Of a stretch of DNA of 64,000 bases, positions 55,317-64,000 are shown one piece after another. The first letter of the stretch is position 1. Each line of letters starts with the position of its first letter. A program made the position numbers and the translations under genes. Under the pieces are notes generated by a model. That model saw only the letters and a program-made list of their open reading frames with translations, searched no databases and had not been told where the DNA came from. The DNA lies in NCBI RefSeq assembly GCF_900186865.1, contig NZ_LT906480.1, positions 186,001 through 250,000 on the forward strand, in the 5' to 3' direction. The stretch is from Stenotrophomonas maltophilia. Lineage in GTDB: Bacteria > Pseudomonadota > Gammaproteobacteria > Xanthomonadales > Xanthomonadaceae.

Positions 55317-56726
55317 TCAATGCCCCACGGCCGCCCGCGTGCGGATGTCGTCCAGCCGCTGGTCGTACAGAAGATGGCCGTTCTCCCACACGGTCACCAT
55401 TGCGTCCTCGAAGCCGTCCGGCAGGGTGTCGTCGCCGTTGGCCGGCAGTGGCACCGTATGCAGGCTGCCATCGTCCAGGTGGCGCAGCAGGCGCATGCGG
55501 CCGCGCTTGCTGGCCTTGCCGGCGTCGGTGACCGGATCCTTGTAGACGTCGATCCACTCACCCTCGACCCGTGCGGCCGAGCACTTCAGCGCGAACTTCT
55601 GCGTATCGCGGTCCAGCCGCTGCAGCAGCGCACCGCCCATGCCGAAGGCCACGTTGTCGGCGGCGTAGCCGTCGTCGGTGATGCGCTGCAGGATCGCGCG
55701 GATGGTGTCCGGATTGATGCCATCGCCCTGGATCACCCGCACGTGGTTGAGCACGCGATAGCCCTTGCCGTTGATCGCGTGGCCGAAGGCTTCATCCAGC
55801 CGGCGCAGGCTTTCGGCCACCACCTCCACCGGGTCACCCGAGTCGGGACGGATGACCAGGGTGGCGCCCGACGCGATCACGTCATCGCGCAGGGTGGTGC
55901 CCCAGTGTTCGCTGATCGCGCGGTAGATGTCATAGCTGTCCGACACCACCGCCACGATCGAACCGGGCTTGCCGAACTGGCGCAGCATGTTGCGATAGGC
56001 GTCCACCTCGCGTTCGCGGCCCCAACTGGTGATGGTGCTGTGCTCGGCGGCCGGAATCGAATAGCCGGCCATCGGCGCGTGGTAGTGCGCGCGTGCCAGG
56101 CACAGCGCCGACACGGTATCGGTGCCGAGGAAGTTGACCAGGTGCGCGGCACCGCCCAACGCGGCCGATTCCAGGCTCGATACACCGCGCGCGCCGAAGT
56201 CGTGCAGCTTGAACGGCAGCTGCCCCTGCGGGTCGTCGCTGGTCTGCTGCAGGAACGCGGCGATGGTCTGCCGTGCGTGCCAGCTGATGGTGGCCACGGT
56301 GACCGGATACCACACGCGCAGCAGCAGCGTTTCCAGGTACGACGGCACCCAGAACGCAGCCGGATCGGTCGACTCGATGGTCATCAGTGCCTGGTGGGTG
56401 GGCACCACGCTGCCCTCGGGAACGGCGCGGATGCGCACCGGCAGGTGGCCGCCAAGCCGGTTGACGATATCGCGCCAGCCGGCCTCGTTGAACGGTTCGC
56501 CATGCGCGGCGAATACCGCAGCAGCCTCGTCGATGTCGGCGTGGGTGACCGGTCGTGCCAGCGCGTCCTTGAGGATCGCCTGCAGGCCGAAGAACACCGT
56601 GCGATCGTGCAGGCCGCCACGTGATTCGACGTAGAAGAACGTGGCATCGGTACCCGGCGGGTACTGCAGCCAATGGCTGGCCTTGTAGCTGTCGGTGTTG
56701 AGGAGAAGATTATCGAGGTAGTGCAT
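55317..56726 (-). CDS. nadV: Nicotinamide phosphoribosyltransferase
   Basis: This 469-residue enzyme makes nicotinamide mononucleotide from nicotinamide and PRPP, a one-step NAD salvage route. TDSYKASHWLQYPPGTDATFFYVESRGG, LHDFGARGVSSLESAALGGAAHLVNFLGTDT, AAEHST, RPDSGDPVEVV and FGMGGALLQRLDRDTQKFALK are the blocks of the NAMPT/NadV family. AAGGAG lies eight bases before the ATG. It follows the nadM-Nudix gene with a 64-base gap, an operon-like pair in which one product feeds the next. Confidence 0.95.
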   Translation of the reverse strand: MHYLDNLLLNTDSYKASHWLQYPPGTDATFFYVESRGGLHDRTVFFGLQAILKDALARPVTHADIDEAAAVFAAHGEPFNEAGWRDIVNRLGGHLPVRIRAVPEGSVVPTHQALMTIESTDPAAFWVPSYLETLLLRVWYPVTVATISWHARQTIAAFLQQTSDDPQGQLPFKLHDFGARGVSSLESAALGGAAHLVNFLGTDTVSALCLARAHYHAPMAGYSIPAAEHSTITSWGREREVDAYRNMLRQFGKPGSIVAVVSDSYDIYRAISEHWGTTLRDDVIASGATLVIRPDSGDPVEVVAESLRRLDEAFGHAINGKGYRVLNHVRVIQGDGINPDTIRAILQRITDDGYAADNVAFGMGGALLQRLDRDTQKFALKCSAARVEGEWIDVYKDPVTDAGKASKRGRMRLLRHLDDGSLHTVPLPANGDDTLPDGFEDAMVTVWENGHLLYDQRLDDIRTRAAVGH

Positions 56727-56790
56727 GACGGAAGCTCCTTCGCGTCGAGTGACACCAGCGGTCTATCCGCCAGTGGGGAGGCCGGGCCTG

Positions 56791-57840
56791 TCAGCCGCGG
56801 CCGAGGAAATACTCCAGGATGTGCAGGTGGTCTTCGAACAGCTGCGGGCCCATGTCCAGGGCTTCACTCACCGGTATCCAGCGCGCCTTGTCAGCGTCAT
56901 CGCCGCCGCGCACCGGCGGCAGTTCACCGGCCGGGAATTCGAAGTGGAAACCGTGGGTGATGGTGCGGCCGCGCTGGCTGCGGTCGGGGTGGTCGAAGAC
57001 CTGCTGGCCCTTCAGCGACCCCTTCAGCACCGGCAGCGGAATCTTCAGCCGGGTTTCCTCGCGTAGTTCGCGCAGGCAGCTGTCGAGCAGGCTCTGTTCC
57101 TGGCCGACGAAGCCGCCGGGCAGCGCCCACAGCCCCTTGCCGGGTTCCGAGCGGCGACGCACCAGCAGCACGTGGCCCGAATGCACCACCACCGCATCGG
57201 TGGTGACGAAGGTGGGCGCGTAGGGCGCATCCTTCCAGGCGGCCTTGTACTGTTCGATGAAGCGGTACTCGGCCACCAGCTGGCCATAGGCAGGCGCGCT
57301 TTTGCGGAACGCTTCAAGCATGTCGTACACCGGCGCCGGCACATTGCCACGCAGCATCAGCAGCGCACCGTGGAAATCGACGTCGCCGGCTTCGAACAGG
57401 TAGCGCCGCAGCTCGGTGGCCGACAGGGTGGCGGTGTGCTGCACGTCCACCAGCGGCCACTGCGGGAACTCGCGCAGGTAGTAGCTGGACGCGTCCTTGT
57501 CCATGCCGATCAGGCCTACCTTCGCATCAGCGGCGGCGCCGTCGTTGCGCAGGGCGTCAGCCACCTGGCGCTGCACGTTGGCGATCCACTGCGCTTCGTT
57601 GTACAGGTGGTCACGCAGCGGGCGGATCAGCAGGCGGTCGGTGTGGCCATCGAGGGCGGCCTGGATCATCACGGCGCGTTCGGCCACGGTCCAGGGATTG
57701 CGCAGGCTGCGGGGGGTATCGGCAGAGCCGACCAGGAAGATCAGCTTGCGGGCCCGGCTCAGGGCCAGGCGGGCAACGGCGGCGTGGCCGTTGTGGAAGG
57801 GCTCGAATCGCCCGATGAAGACGAGATAGTCGAATTCCAT
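56791..57840 (-). CDS. nadM: Bifunctional NMN adenylyltransferase/Nudix hydrolase
   Basis: This is a 349-residue two-domain enzyme. The nucleotidyltransferase domain (about 1-190) has IGRFEPFHNGH near residues 9-19 and the SATELRRYLF block; it joins NMN and ATP to make NAD. The Nudix domain (about 205-340) has the motif GGFVGQEQSLLDSCLREL and REET, in the canonical order. NadM-Nudix proteins are often paired with NadV, as here, and the Nudix part may clean up ADP-ribose. The start at 57840 begins the domain; it is divergent from the patatin gene. Confidence 0.94.
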   Translation of the reverse strand: MEFDYLVFIGRFEPFHNGHAAVARLALSRARKLIFLVGSADTPRSLRNPWTVAERAVMIQAALDGHTDRLLIRPLRDHLYNEAQWIANVQRQVADALRNDGAAADAKVGLIGMDKDASSYYLREFPQWPLVDVQHTATLSATELRRYLFEAGDVDFHGALLMLRGNVPAPVYDMLEAFRKSAPAYGQLVAEYRFIEQYKAAWKDAPYAPTFVTTDAVVVHSGHVLLVRRRSEPGKGLWALPGGFVGQEQSLLDSCLRELREETRLKIPLPVLKGSLKGQQVFDHPDRSQRGRTITHGFHFEFPAGELPPVRGGDDADKARWIPVSEALDMGPQLFEDHLHILEYFLGRG

Positions 57841-58033
57841 GAGAATCCCTCATGTCGTTGTGGCAGCCGCGGGTCTGTCCCTTGGCTTGCTGCAGATGCT
57901 ACGCCGATGGCGGGGCGGGTCAAGCCTGCAGCCGTGCTTTCTGCTGAACGGTGCATCGCGTGCGCGGACTGCGCCGTTGTTCTCAGGCCCTGAGAAGCCC
58001 CTGCGCCATACTGGCACCCACGCGGCGGACGGC

Positions 58034-59926
58034 ATGCTCGGGGGCAAGACAGTGGCGGACAAGTACTGCGATCTGGTCATGAAAGGCGGCATCACCAGCG
58101 GTATCGTGTACCCCAATGCGGTACTGGCGCTGGCGCGCGAGTATCGCTTCAAGAGCATCGGCGGCACTTCGGCCGGCGCCATCGCCGCCGCCGTGGCGGC
58201 TGCGGCGGCCTGCGGTGATCGTCGTCAGCAGGCCGGCGAGCACCTGCCCGGCGATGCAGGCTATGGCGGGTTGTCGGCGGTGTCGGCGCAGCTGTCGCGG
58301 CGCGGCTTCATCTACAGCCTGTTCCAGCCCGCACGCGGGGCACGCGCGGCCTATCGCCTGCTGGTGGTGCTGACCGGCAATGCCAGCCTGCCGCACAAAC
58401 TGCTGTGCCTGGCCGTTGCCGTGTTCGAGATCGCGCCGCTGGAAGTGCTGGTGTCGCTGGCGCTGCTGCTCGGCCTGGGCTGGTGGGGCGGTGGTTGGAG
58501 CGGTGTGGCGGCCACGCTGCTGCCGTCGCTGCTGTGTGCGTACGGTGCAGGTGTGGCCGGTGCCGCGCTTCGTGTGGCACGCGTGGCGCGACGCAATCTG
58601 CTGGGCCTGTGCAGCGGCCTCGGCCGCGATGCACGCACACCGGCACTGACCGAGTGGCTGCACGAATGCCTGCAGCAGTTGTCCGGCAAGCCGCTGGATG
58701 CACCGCTCACCTTCGCCGACCTGCACGATGCGCCGCGCTATGCCGGCGAGCCGGACAGCCCGCATGCGATCAGCCTGCAGATGATCACCACCTGCGTGTC
58801 GCACAACGAGCCGCGCACGCTGCCGCTGGGCGGCGCGCAGTTCTGGTTCCTGCGCGAGGAATTCGAGCAGCTGTTCCCGGCCAGCGTGGTGCAGTGGCTG
58901 GTGACGCAGGCCGGCCCGCCGCTGGAGGTGGAAGGGCGGCAGTACTACCACCTGCCGCCGGGCCCGAAGCTGCCGGTGCTGGTGGCCACGCGCATGAGCC
59001 TGAGCTTCCCGCTGCTGATCAGCGCGGTGCCGCTGCATGAACCCTCACGCCGCGAACGACGCTGCGAGCCGACCGCGCCGGCGGCGGACCCCGAGCACAA
59101 CGTGGCCGACAGCATGGAAGGGCTGACCAGCGCCGGGCAGGCTTGCGGCCCGGTGATCACCGCCTTCCGCATCTGCTGGTTCTCCGATGGTGGCATCAGC
59201 AGCAATTTCCCGATCCATCTGTTCGATGCCGCGTTGCCGCGCTGGCCGACCTTCGCCATCAATCTGGTCTACCCGCAGCACGCCGAAGAGGTGAACCACG
59301 GCAGCAGTGGCCGCCAGTCGCTGGAGCACGCGGTGTTCCTGCCCACCGAGAACCGACACGGCTGGCAGCGCACCTACCAGTCGATCGCCACACCGCTGGC
59401 GGCCGCCGAGCTGGGCCGCTTCCTGTTCGCGGTGGTGGCGACCATGCAGAACTGGCGCGATCTGCTGCAGGCGCGCGCGCCGGGTTACCGCGACCGCATC
59501 GTGCACGTCAGCCTGCAGGGCGACGAAGGCGGCATGAACCTGGACATGCCGCAGGAGGTGCTGACCCGCATCGCCGACAAGGGCAGCCTCGCCGGCGCGC
59601 GCTTCTGTTCGTTCTCGTTCGAGAACCACTACTGGATCCGCTGGCGCAACCTGGCCTCGGCCTACCAGCGCTACACGCTGGAAGTGGCACGCACCGATGA
59701 TCCGGCGCAGCAGGTACTGGCCTACCGCGCGGCCTATTCGATGGTTGCCCGCGGGGAACCGGCACCGCCGTCGTACAAGCTGGGCTCGGAAGACAAGCGG
59801 CTGGCCTCGCAGCAGCTGTGGGGGTTGATGGTCGAGCAGGGACGTACCTGGGAAGACCTCGGCCCGGACCTTACTGACGGCGCACCGCGTCCGCTGCCGC
59901 AGATGAAGGTCACGCCGATCTACTGA
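58034..59926 (+). CDS. Patatin-like phospholipase
   Basis: This is a protein of about 630 residues with a patatin acyl-hydrolase domain. The Gly-rich loop KGGITSGIVYP is followed by the nucleophile Ser in GGTSAGAIAAA near residue 45. The Asp of the Ser-Asp dyad is in WFSDGGISSNFP near residue 385. Between them lies a 60-residue hydrophobic segment (about 125-190, LLCLAVAVFEIAPLEVLVSLALLLGLG...) that could cross or insert into a membrane. ATG 58034 or GTG 58052 is the likely start; the frame extends to 57839 without a conserved match. Substrate and localisation are unknown. Confidence 0.85.
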   Translation: MLGGKTVADKYCDLVMKGGITSGIVYPNAVLALAREYRFKSIGGTSAGAIAAAVAAAAACGDRRQQAGEHLPGDAGYGGLSAVSAQLSRRGFIYSLFQPARGARAAYRLLVVLTGNASLPHKLLCLAVAVFEIAPLEVLVSLALLLGLGWWGGGWSGVAATLLPSLLCAYGAGVAGAALRVARVARRNLLGLCSGLGRDARTPALTEWLHECLQQLSGKPLDAPLTFADLHDAPRYAGEPDSPHAISLQMITTCVSHNEPRTLPLGGAQFWFLREEFEQLFPASVVQWLVTQAGPPLEVEGRQYYHLPPGPKLPVLVATRMSLSFPLLISAVPLHEPSRRERRCEPTAPAADPEHNVADSMEGLTSAGQACGPVITAFRICWFSDGGISSNFPIHLFDAALPRWPTFAINLVYPQHAEEVNHGSSGRQSLEHAVFLPTENRHGWQRTYQSIATPLAAAELGRFLFAVVATMQNWRDLLQARAPGYRDRIVHVSLQGDEGGMNLDMPQEVLTRIADKGSLAGARFCSFSFENHYWIRWRNLASAYQRYTLEVARTDDPAQQVLAYRAAYSMVARGEPAPPSYKLGSEDKRLASQQLWGLMVEQGRTWEDLGPDLTDGAPRPLPQMKVTPIY

Positions 59927-59937
59927 GCCGGCAGTAG

Positions 59938-60267
59938 ATCCACGCCATGCGTGGATGCATTTCGCGCAGGGCGAGAGCGTGCCGACCAACGGTCGGCACC
60001 CACCATCAGCATCACCATCAGCATCAGCATCACCATCAGCATCAGCATCAGGTTCCAGCAGCAGGAGGAAACTGTCGAAGGCGGGGTGGTGTCGGATTGC
60101 GGGGTGTCCGCGGCATGGATGCCGGGGGTCACTTCAGGGACGGGTTCACGGCGTCCCCGCAATCCGACACCGCCCGGCCATCCCACGGAAAGCCCGCTGT
60201 TGCTTTTGAGGTTGCCGGCCAGCGGCCGGCACTACCGCAGGTGCAGGGCGCAGCCCTGCAGAACCCC
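59938..60267. repeat. Composite repeat module D between patatin and ScfR-like genes
   Basis: In order: a TCCACGC/GCGTGGA hairpin (about 59938-59954), GTGCCGACC/GGTCGGCAC (about 59979-59999), a CATCAG/CATCAC hexamer tract (60002-60051), and the long palindrome with 25-base arms at 60080-60104 and 60155-60179. The inner 17 base pairs are perfect with a sequence different from modules A-C. A reversed SMAG REP (60213-60235) and a GCAGGGC/GCCCTGC hairpin follow. No gene is seen in these 340 bases. Confidence 0.85.
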
Positions 60268-61635
60268 CTACCGCCCCGGCAACTGCGCGAACGCGCGCTG
60301 CATGCAGTCCTCGCGCGGGCACACCCGGCAACCCGGCCCGATCGACACCGAGTTCCCCGGGCTCTGTACATCCAACCCCAGCGAATACACCAGTCGTTCG
60401 GCATGCTGCAGGTCGCAGCCCAGCGCCACCGCGAACGTCTTGCGTGGCTGGCCATGGCCCACCGGCCCGCTGCTGACCTGCCGCGCCAGCCAGAAGTGGC
60501 GCCGCCCATCGGGCATGCGCGCGGTCTGGGTGAGGATGCGCCCGGGCTGGTTGAACGCCTCGTAGACGATCCACAGCGGGCACGACCCTCCCACCTGCGA
60601 GAAGTGGAAGTCGGTGGCCGAATGGCGCTTGGAGACGTTGCCGGCGCGATCCACGCGGATGAAGAAGAACGGCAGCCCGGGCGCGCTGCGCCGCGCCAGC
60701 GTGCTCAGCCGATGACAGACCGCTTCAAAGCCCACGCCGAACTGGTGCGCCAGCAGCTCGATGTCGTAACTGCTGGCCTCGGCCGCACGCAGGAAACGCA
60801 TGTACGGCATCACCAACGCACCGGCGAAATAGTTGGAGAGACCGATCCGCGCCTGCGCGATGCGTGCCTCATCGGTAAAGCCGGCGCGCGCCACTACCGC
60901 ATCGATCTGCGGCAGGTAGCCGTGAAGGGCCAGCTCGGCCGCCATCTGGAACGCCTGCTGGCCGGGCTCCAGATAATCGGGCAGCCACAGCCGCCGCGCA
61001 CCGGCATCGTATTGCCGTTTCTCGCGCCCGGCCTGCAGTGCAGCCACTTCCACCAGCACGCCATGTCGGTCGGCCAGCAGCTGGCGCAGCCGCGGTGCCA
61101 CATGCCCGGGCGACAGCCCCCATTCGGCGAACAGCTGCTCGGCCAGCTCGTCCAGTTCGGGGATGTGGTTGTGCATGCGATTGAAGAACTCGCGCACCTG
61201 GTCACCGGCGGGCAGGGTGCTGCCGGCGCCGGGCTCGCCCAGCTGGAACTCCAGCGCGGCGGCATGCTCGCGCAGCGCCAGGTGGCGGCGGTGCAGGTCC
61301 AGCAGTGCGCGGCTGACCTGCGGCAGGTTGCCGGCCAAGGCGCGCAGCTCGGTCGCGCTGACTTCGGCCAAGCCGAGGTCGCGCAGGGTCTCGCCCAGGG
61401 CTTCCTGCAGGGCAGCGGGCTCATCTTCGTCGAACAGTGAGGAAACATCGCCCAATACCTCGCCCAGCTTCTTCTGTACGGCCGGGGTCAGTGGGCGTTT
61501 GTTGCGCTCGATCTGGTTCAGGTAACTGGCCGACAGGCCCAATGCGCGGGCCAGGTCCACCTGGCTGTAGCCGCGCTGCTCGCGCAGCCGTAGCAAGCGC
61601 AGGCCAAGCTGCCGCTGGGTGGCTGAATAATTCAC
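60268..61635 (-). CDS. ScfR/RamB-type XRE-family regulator of acyl-CoA metabolism
   Basis: This is a 455-residue regulator. An N-terminal XRE helix-turn-helix (residues 8-62, LRLLRLREQRGYSQVDLARALGLSASYLNQIERNKRPLT) is followed by an IrrE-like domain (about 160-290) and a C-terminal DUF2083 domain with FFIRVDRAGNVSKRHSATDFHFSQVGG and a Cys cluster GCRVCPREDC. This is the short-chain acyl-CoA regulator group (ScfR, RamB, PrpR). The IrrE-like part has no HExxH, as in the rest of the group. It is divergent from mmsA across 115 bases and probably controls the valine/propionyl genes. Confidence 0.85.
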   Translation of the reverse strand: MNYSATQRQLGLRLLRLREQRGYSQVDLARALGLSASYLNQIERNKRPLTPAVQKKLGEVLGDVSSLFDEDEPAALQEALGETLRDLGLAEVSATELRALAGNLPQVSRALLDLHRRHLALREHAAALEFQLGEPGAGSTLPAGDQVREFFNRMHNHIPELDELAEQLFAEWGLSPGHVAPRLRQLLADRHGVLVEVAALQAGREKRQYDAGARRLWLPDYLEPGQQAFQMAAELALHGYLPQIDAVVARAGFTDEARIAQARIGLSNYFAGALVMPYMRFLRAAEASSYDIELLAHQFGVGFEAVCHRLSTLARRSAPGLPFFFIRVDRAGNVSKRHSATDFHFSQVGGSCPLWIVYEAFNQPGRILTQTARMPDGRRHFWLARQVSSGPVGHGQPRKTFAVALGCDLQHAERLVYSLGLDVQSPGNSVSIGPGCRVCPREDCMQRAFAQLPGR

Positions 61636-61653
61636 AAAATTAACATGAATCGT

Positions 61654-61669
61654 CTGGCGTGTTGGCCAG
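61654..61669. promoter_or_regulatory. Inverted repeat in the ScfR-mmsA divergent promoter
   Basis: CTGGC-GTGTTG-GCCAG is an exact 16-base inverted repeat 18 bases upstream of the ScfR-like start. An AT-rich TGAATAATTCACAAAATTAA stretch next to it (61624-61643, spanning the start) suggests promoter sequence. Operator function is inferred from position. Confidence 0.4.
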
Positions 61670-61750
61670 ATTAAGCGGATTCAGCCCGGAAATCGAGACG
61701 GGTGCTGTGAATAATGCCAAGCATCTTTCGCACCCCGTGGGATTGTCGTC

Positions 61751-63256
61751 ATGACTGTTGCAGCGCCCCGTATCCGCATGCTGATCGATGGCCAGTTCGT
61801 TGAATCGGCCACCTCCCACTGGCAGGACGTGATCAATCCGGCCACCCAGGACGTGCTGGCCAAGGTGCCGTTCGCCACCACCGGCGAAGTGGACGCCGCC
61901 GTCGCCGCCGCCAAGGAAGCCTTCAAGACCTGGCGCAAGACCCCGATCGGCACCCGCGCGCGCATCTTCCTGAAGTACCAGCAGCTGATCCGCGAGAACA
62001 TGAGCGAGCTGGCCCACATCCTCACCGCCGAACAGGGCAAGACCCTGCCGGATGCCGAAGGCGATGTGTTCCGTGGCCTGGAAGTGGTCGAGCACGCCGC
62101 CGCCATCGGCAACCTGCAGTTGGGAGAGCTGGCCAACAACGTGGCCAATGGCGTGGACACCTACACGATCATGCAGCCGCTGGGCGTGTGCGCTGGCATC
62201 ACCCCGTTCAACTTCCCGGCGATGATCCCGCTGTGGATGTTCCCGATGGCGATTGCAACGGGCAACACCTTCATCCTCAAGCCGTCCGAGCAGGACCCGA
62301 TGGTCACCATGCGCCTGGTCGAGCTTGCCCTGGAAGCCGGCATTCCGAAGGGCGTGCTGAACGTCGTCCACGGTGGCGAGGAAGTGGTCAACGCGATCTG
62401 CGACCACCCGGACATCAAGGCCGTGTCGTTCGTCGGTTCCACCCGCGTCGGCACCCACGTCTACAACCGCGCCTCGCTGGCCGGCAAGCGCGTGCAGTGC
62501 ATGATGGGCGCCAAGAACCACGCCGTGGTGCTGCCGGACGCCAACAAGGAACAGACCCTCAACGCGATGGTCGGTGCCGCCTTCGGCGCCGCTGGCCAGC
62601 GCTGCATGGCCGCCTCCACCCTGGTGCTGGTCGGTGAAGCACGCAACTGGGTGCAGGACCTGGTCGAAAAGGCCAAGACGTTGAAGGTCAGCGCCGGCAC
62701 CGTGTCCGGCACCGACGTCGGCCCGGTCATTTCCTGCAGCGCCCGCGAGCGCGTGGAAGGCCTGATCGCCTCGGGCGTGGAGCAGGGCGCCAAGCTGGTA
62801 CTCGACGGCCGCAAGCCGCAGGTCGATGGCTTCGAGAAGGGCAACTTCGTTGGCCCGACCATCTTTGCCGGTGTCACCACCGACATGCGCATCTACCAGG
62901 AAGAAATCTTCGGGCCGGTGCTGGTCATCCTTGAAGCGGAAACGCTGGAAGAGGCCATCGCGATGGTCAACAGCAACCCGAACGGCAACGGCACCGCACT
63001 GTTCACCCAGTCCGGCGCTGCCGCGCGCAAGTTCCAGGAAGACATCGACGTCGGCCAGGTCGGCATCAACGTGCCGATCCCGGTGCCGGTGCCGCTGTTC
63101 TCGTTCACCGGTTCGCGCGCCTCCAAGCTGGGCGACCTGGGCCCGTACGGCAAGCAGGTGGTGCTGTTCTACACCCAGACCAAGACGGTCACCGCGCGCT
63201 GGTTCGATGACGAGACGCTGAGCCACGGCGTCAACACCACGATCAGCCTGAAGTAA
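61751..63256 (+). CDS. mmsA: CoA-acylating methylmalonate-semialdehyde dehydrogenase
   Basis: This is a 501-residue aldehyde dehydrogenase family enzyme that converts methylmalonate semialdehyde to propionyl-CoA in valine breakdown. The catalytic Cys is in GQRCMAAST near residue 284. [64 protein letters not shown] and [23 protein letters not shown] are typical of MmsA rather than other ALDHs. An acyl-CoA dehydrogenase gene follows after 14 bases. Confidence 0.96.
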   Translation: MTVAAPRIRMLIDGQFVESATSHWQDVINPATQDVLAKVPFATTGEVDAAVAAAKEAFKTWRKTPIGTRARIFLKYQQLIRENMSELAHILTAEQGKTLPDAEGDVFRGLEVVEHAAAIGNLQLGELANNVANGVDTYTIMQPLGVCAGITPFNFPAMIPLWMFPMAIATGNTFILKPSEQDPMVTMRLVELALEAGIPKGVLNVVHGGEEVVNAICDHPDIKAVSFVGSTRVGTHVYNRASLAGKRVQCMMGAKNHAVVLPDANKEQTLNAMVGAAFGAAGQRCMAASTLVLVGEARNWVQDLVEKAKTLKVSAGTVSGTDVGPVISCSARERVEGLIASGVEQGAKLVLDGRKPQVDGFEKGNFVGPTIFAGVTTDMRIYQEEIFGPVLVILEAETLEEAIAMVNSNPNGNGTALFTQSGAAARKFQEDIDVGQVGINVPIPVPVPLFSFTGSRASKLGDLGPYGKQVVLFYTQTKTVTARWFDDETLSHGVNTTISLK

Positions 63257-63270
63257 CGGCAGGAGCAGCC

Positions 63271-64000
63271 ATGAGCCACTCGATGACGACGGAACTGGAA
63301 GAAGCGCAGCAGGCGTACCGCGAGGCGGCGCGCGACTTCGCACAGGCCGAACTGGCGCCGCACGCCGCGCGATGGGATGCGGAGGGCATCTTTCCGCGCG
63401 AGGCGATCGCCAAGGCCGGTGAACTGGGCTTCTGCGGCCTGTACATGGACCCGGAAGTGGGCGGCAGCGGCTTGAGCCGACTGGACGCCGCCGTCGTCAT
63501 CGAGGAGCTCGCCAACGTCGATCCGTCGACCGCGGCTTACATCAGCATCCACAACATGGCCTCGTGGATGGTGTCCAAGTGGGGCCAGCCGGCCCTGCGC
63601 GATGCGTGGGGCACCGATCTGTCCTCGGGCCTCAAGCTGGCCTCGTACTGCCTGACCGAACCGGGTGCGGGTTCCGATGCGGCCTCGCTGAAGACCACCG
63701 CCGTGCGCGATGGCGACTTCTATGTGCTGAACGGTTCCAAGGCCTTCATCTCCGGCGCTGGTGCCACCGAATTGCTGGTGGTGATGGCACGTACCGGCGG
63801 TGCCGGTGCCGGCGGTGTCAGCGCGATTGCGGTGCCGTCGGACCTGCCGGGCATCAGCTTCGGCCGCAAGGAAGAGAAGATGGGCTGGAACAGCCAGCCC
63901 ACCCGCGGCATCACCTTCGAGAACGTCCGCGTGCCGGTCAGCCACCTTCTGGGAGAGGAAGGCGGCGGCTTCAAGCTGGCGATGAAGGGGCTCGATGGCG
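63271..64000 (+). CDS. Acyl-CoA dehydrogenase, probably isobutyryl-CoA dehydrogenase (cut by the window end)
   Basis: This open frame runs off the right end; 243 codons are seen. It begins at the ATG at 63271 with AGGAG upstream and shows acyl-CoA dehydrogenase blocks in order: GLYMDPEVGGSGLSRLDAAVVIEEL, YCLTEPGAGSDAASLKTTA, LNGSKAFISGAGATELLVVMARTG and the start of the C-terminal half at VSHLLGEEGGG. Position directly after mmsA suggests isobutyryl-CoA dehydrogenase of the valine pathway; the sequence visible cannot prove the substrate. Confidence 0.85.
   Translation, partial: MSHSMTTELEEAQQAYREAARDFAQAELAPHAARWDAEGIFPREAIAKAGELGFCGLYMDPEVGGSGLSRLDAAVVIEELANVDPSTAAYISIHNMASWMVSKWGQPALRDAWGTDLSSGLKLASYCLTEPGAGSDAASLKTTAVRDGDFYVLNGSKAFISGAGATELLVVMARTGGAGAGGVSAIAVPSDLPGISFGRKEEKMGWNSQPTRGITFENVRVPVSHLLGEEGGGFKLAMKGLDG

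Noticed and set aside
60002..60051. CATCAG/CATCAC periodic tract as a possible CRISPR array
   Set aside because: The period is six bases, with no spacers and no cas genes.
60268..61635. Loss of the HExxH motif in the ScfR-like regulator as a special defect
   Set aside because: Regulators of this group generally lack the protease motif, so it is not unusual.

Overview
The window looks like a chromosomal segment of a Stenotrophomonas species close to S. maltophilia (Xanthomonadaceae, Gammaproteobacteria). The DNA is very GC-rich and almost every gene is chromosomal housekeeping or catabolic. A complete oleABCD long-chain olefin cluster is present. About twenty copies of a GTAG-headed palindromic REP sequence (the SMAG type described for S. 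maltophilia) sit between genes, with several other Xanthomonad hairpin families. I see no rRNA, tRNA, CRISPR array or prophage. The only complete mobile element is one IS481-family insertion sequence.

Layout. 1-1600: end of an M16 peptidase and a small lipoprotein. 1682-6981: oleA, oleB, an opposing YkgJ-type gene, oleC and oleD. 7063-16628: DUF1328 membrane peptide, ddl, ubiJ-ubiB, a methyltransferase, a TruC-like pseudouridine synthase, a DUF2059 protein, arfB, an acyltransferase and the dipeptidase dcp. 17010-23408: two degenerate AroQ-like proteins, a short signal peptidase I, an MFS exporter, the IS element and two LysR regulators. 23519-26507: glyoxylate shunt genes aceB and aceA. 26925-32111: a cNMP-binding GGDEF protein, a class III cyclase/TPR protein, a small NHLP-like precursor peptide and a SagB-type dehydrogenase. 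This is an incompletely understood putative peptide-modification locus and the most unusual system in the window. 32133-37710: leucine/isovalerate catabolism (liuD, liuB, liuA) with a divergent TetR regulator. 37915-43160: cytochrome c5-like protein, ExeM-like nuclease, DMT transporter, hydrolase and zapE. 43793-47359: class Ia ribonucleotide reductase nrdA-nrdB. 47602-53185: secreted protein, LysE exporter, thioesterase, sirtuin, old-yellow-enzyme oxidoreductase, LysR regulator and purU. 53474-57840: pncA, queH behind a cobalamin riboswitch, nadV and nadM-Nudix. 58034-64000: patatin, ScfR-like regulator, mmsA and the start of an acyl-CoA dehydrogenase for valine catabolism.

How the genes connect. 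OleA-D convert acyl-CoAs into long-chain olefins. Liu and Mms enzymes feed branched-chain amino acid carbon to acetyl-CoA and propionyl-CoA, and AceA/AceB assimilate acetyl-CoA. PncA, NadV, NadM and the sirtuin form an NAD turnover and salvage set. The cobalamin riboswitch lies directly ahead of queH, whose product is the B12-independent replacement for the B12-dependent QueG, so B12-controlled isozyme switching is a reasonable reading.

Non-coding DNA is rich in structure. Four intergenic gaps (near 8.6, 16.8, 22.3 and 60.1 kb) carry the same kind of composite module: short hairpins, then a roughly 100-base palindrome, usually a hexamer-repeat tract, then in three of the four a REP. The palindrome arms show compensatory base changes between copies.
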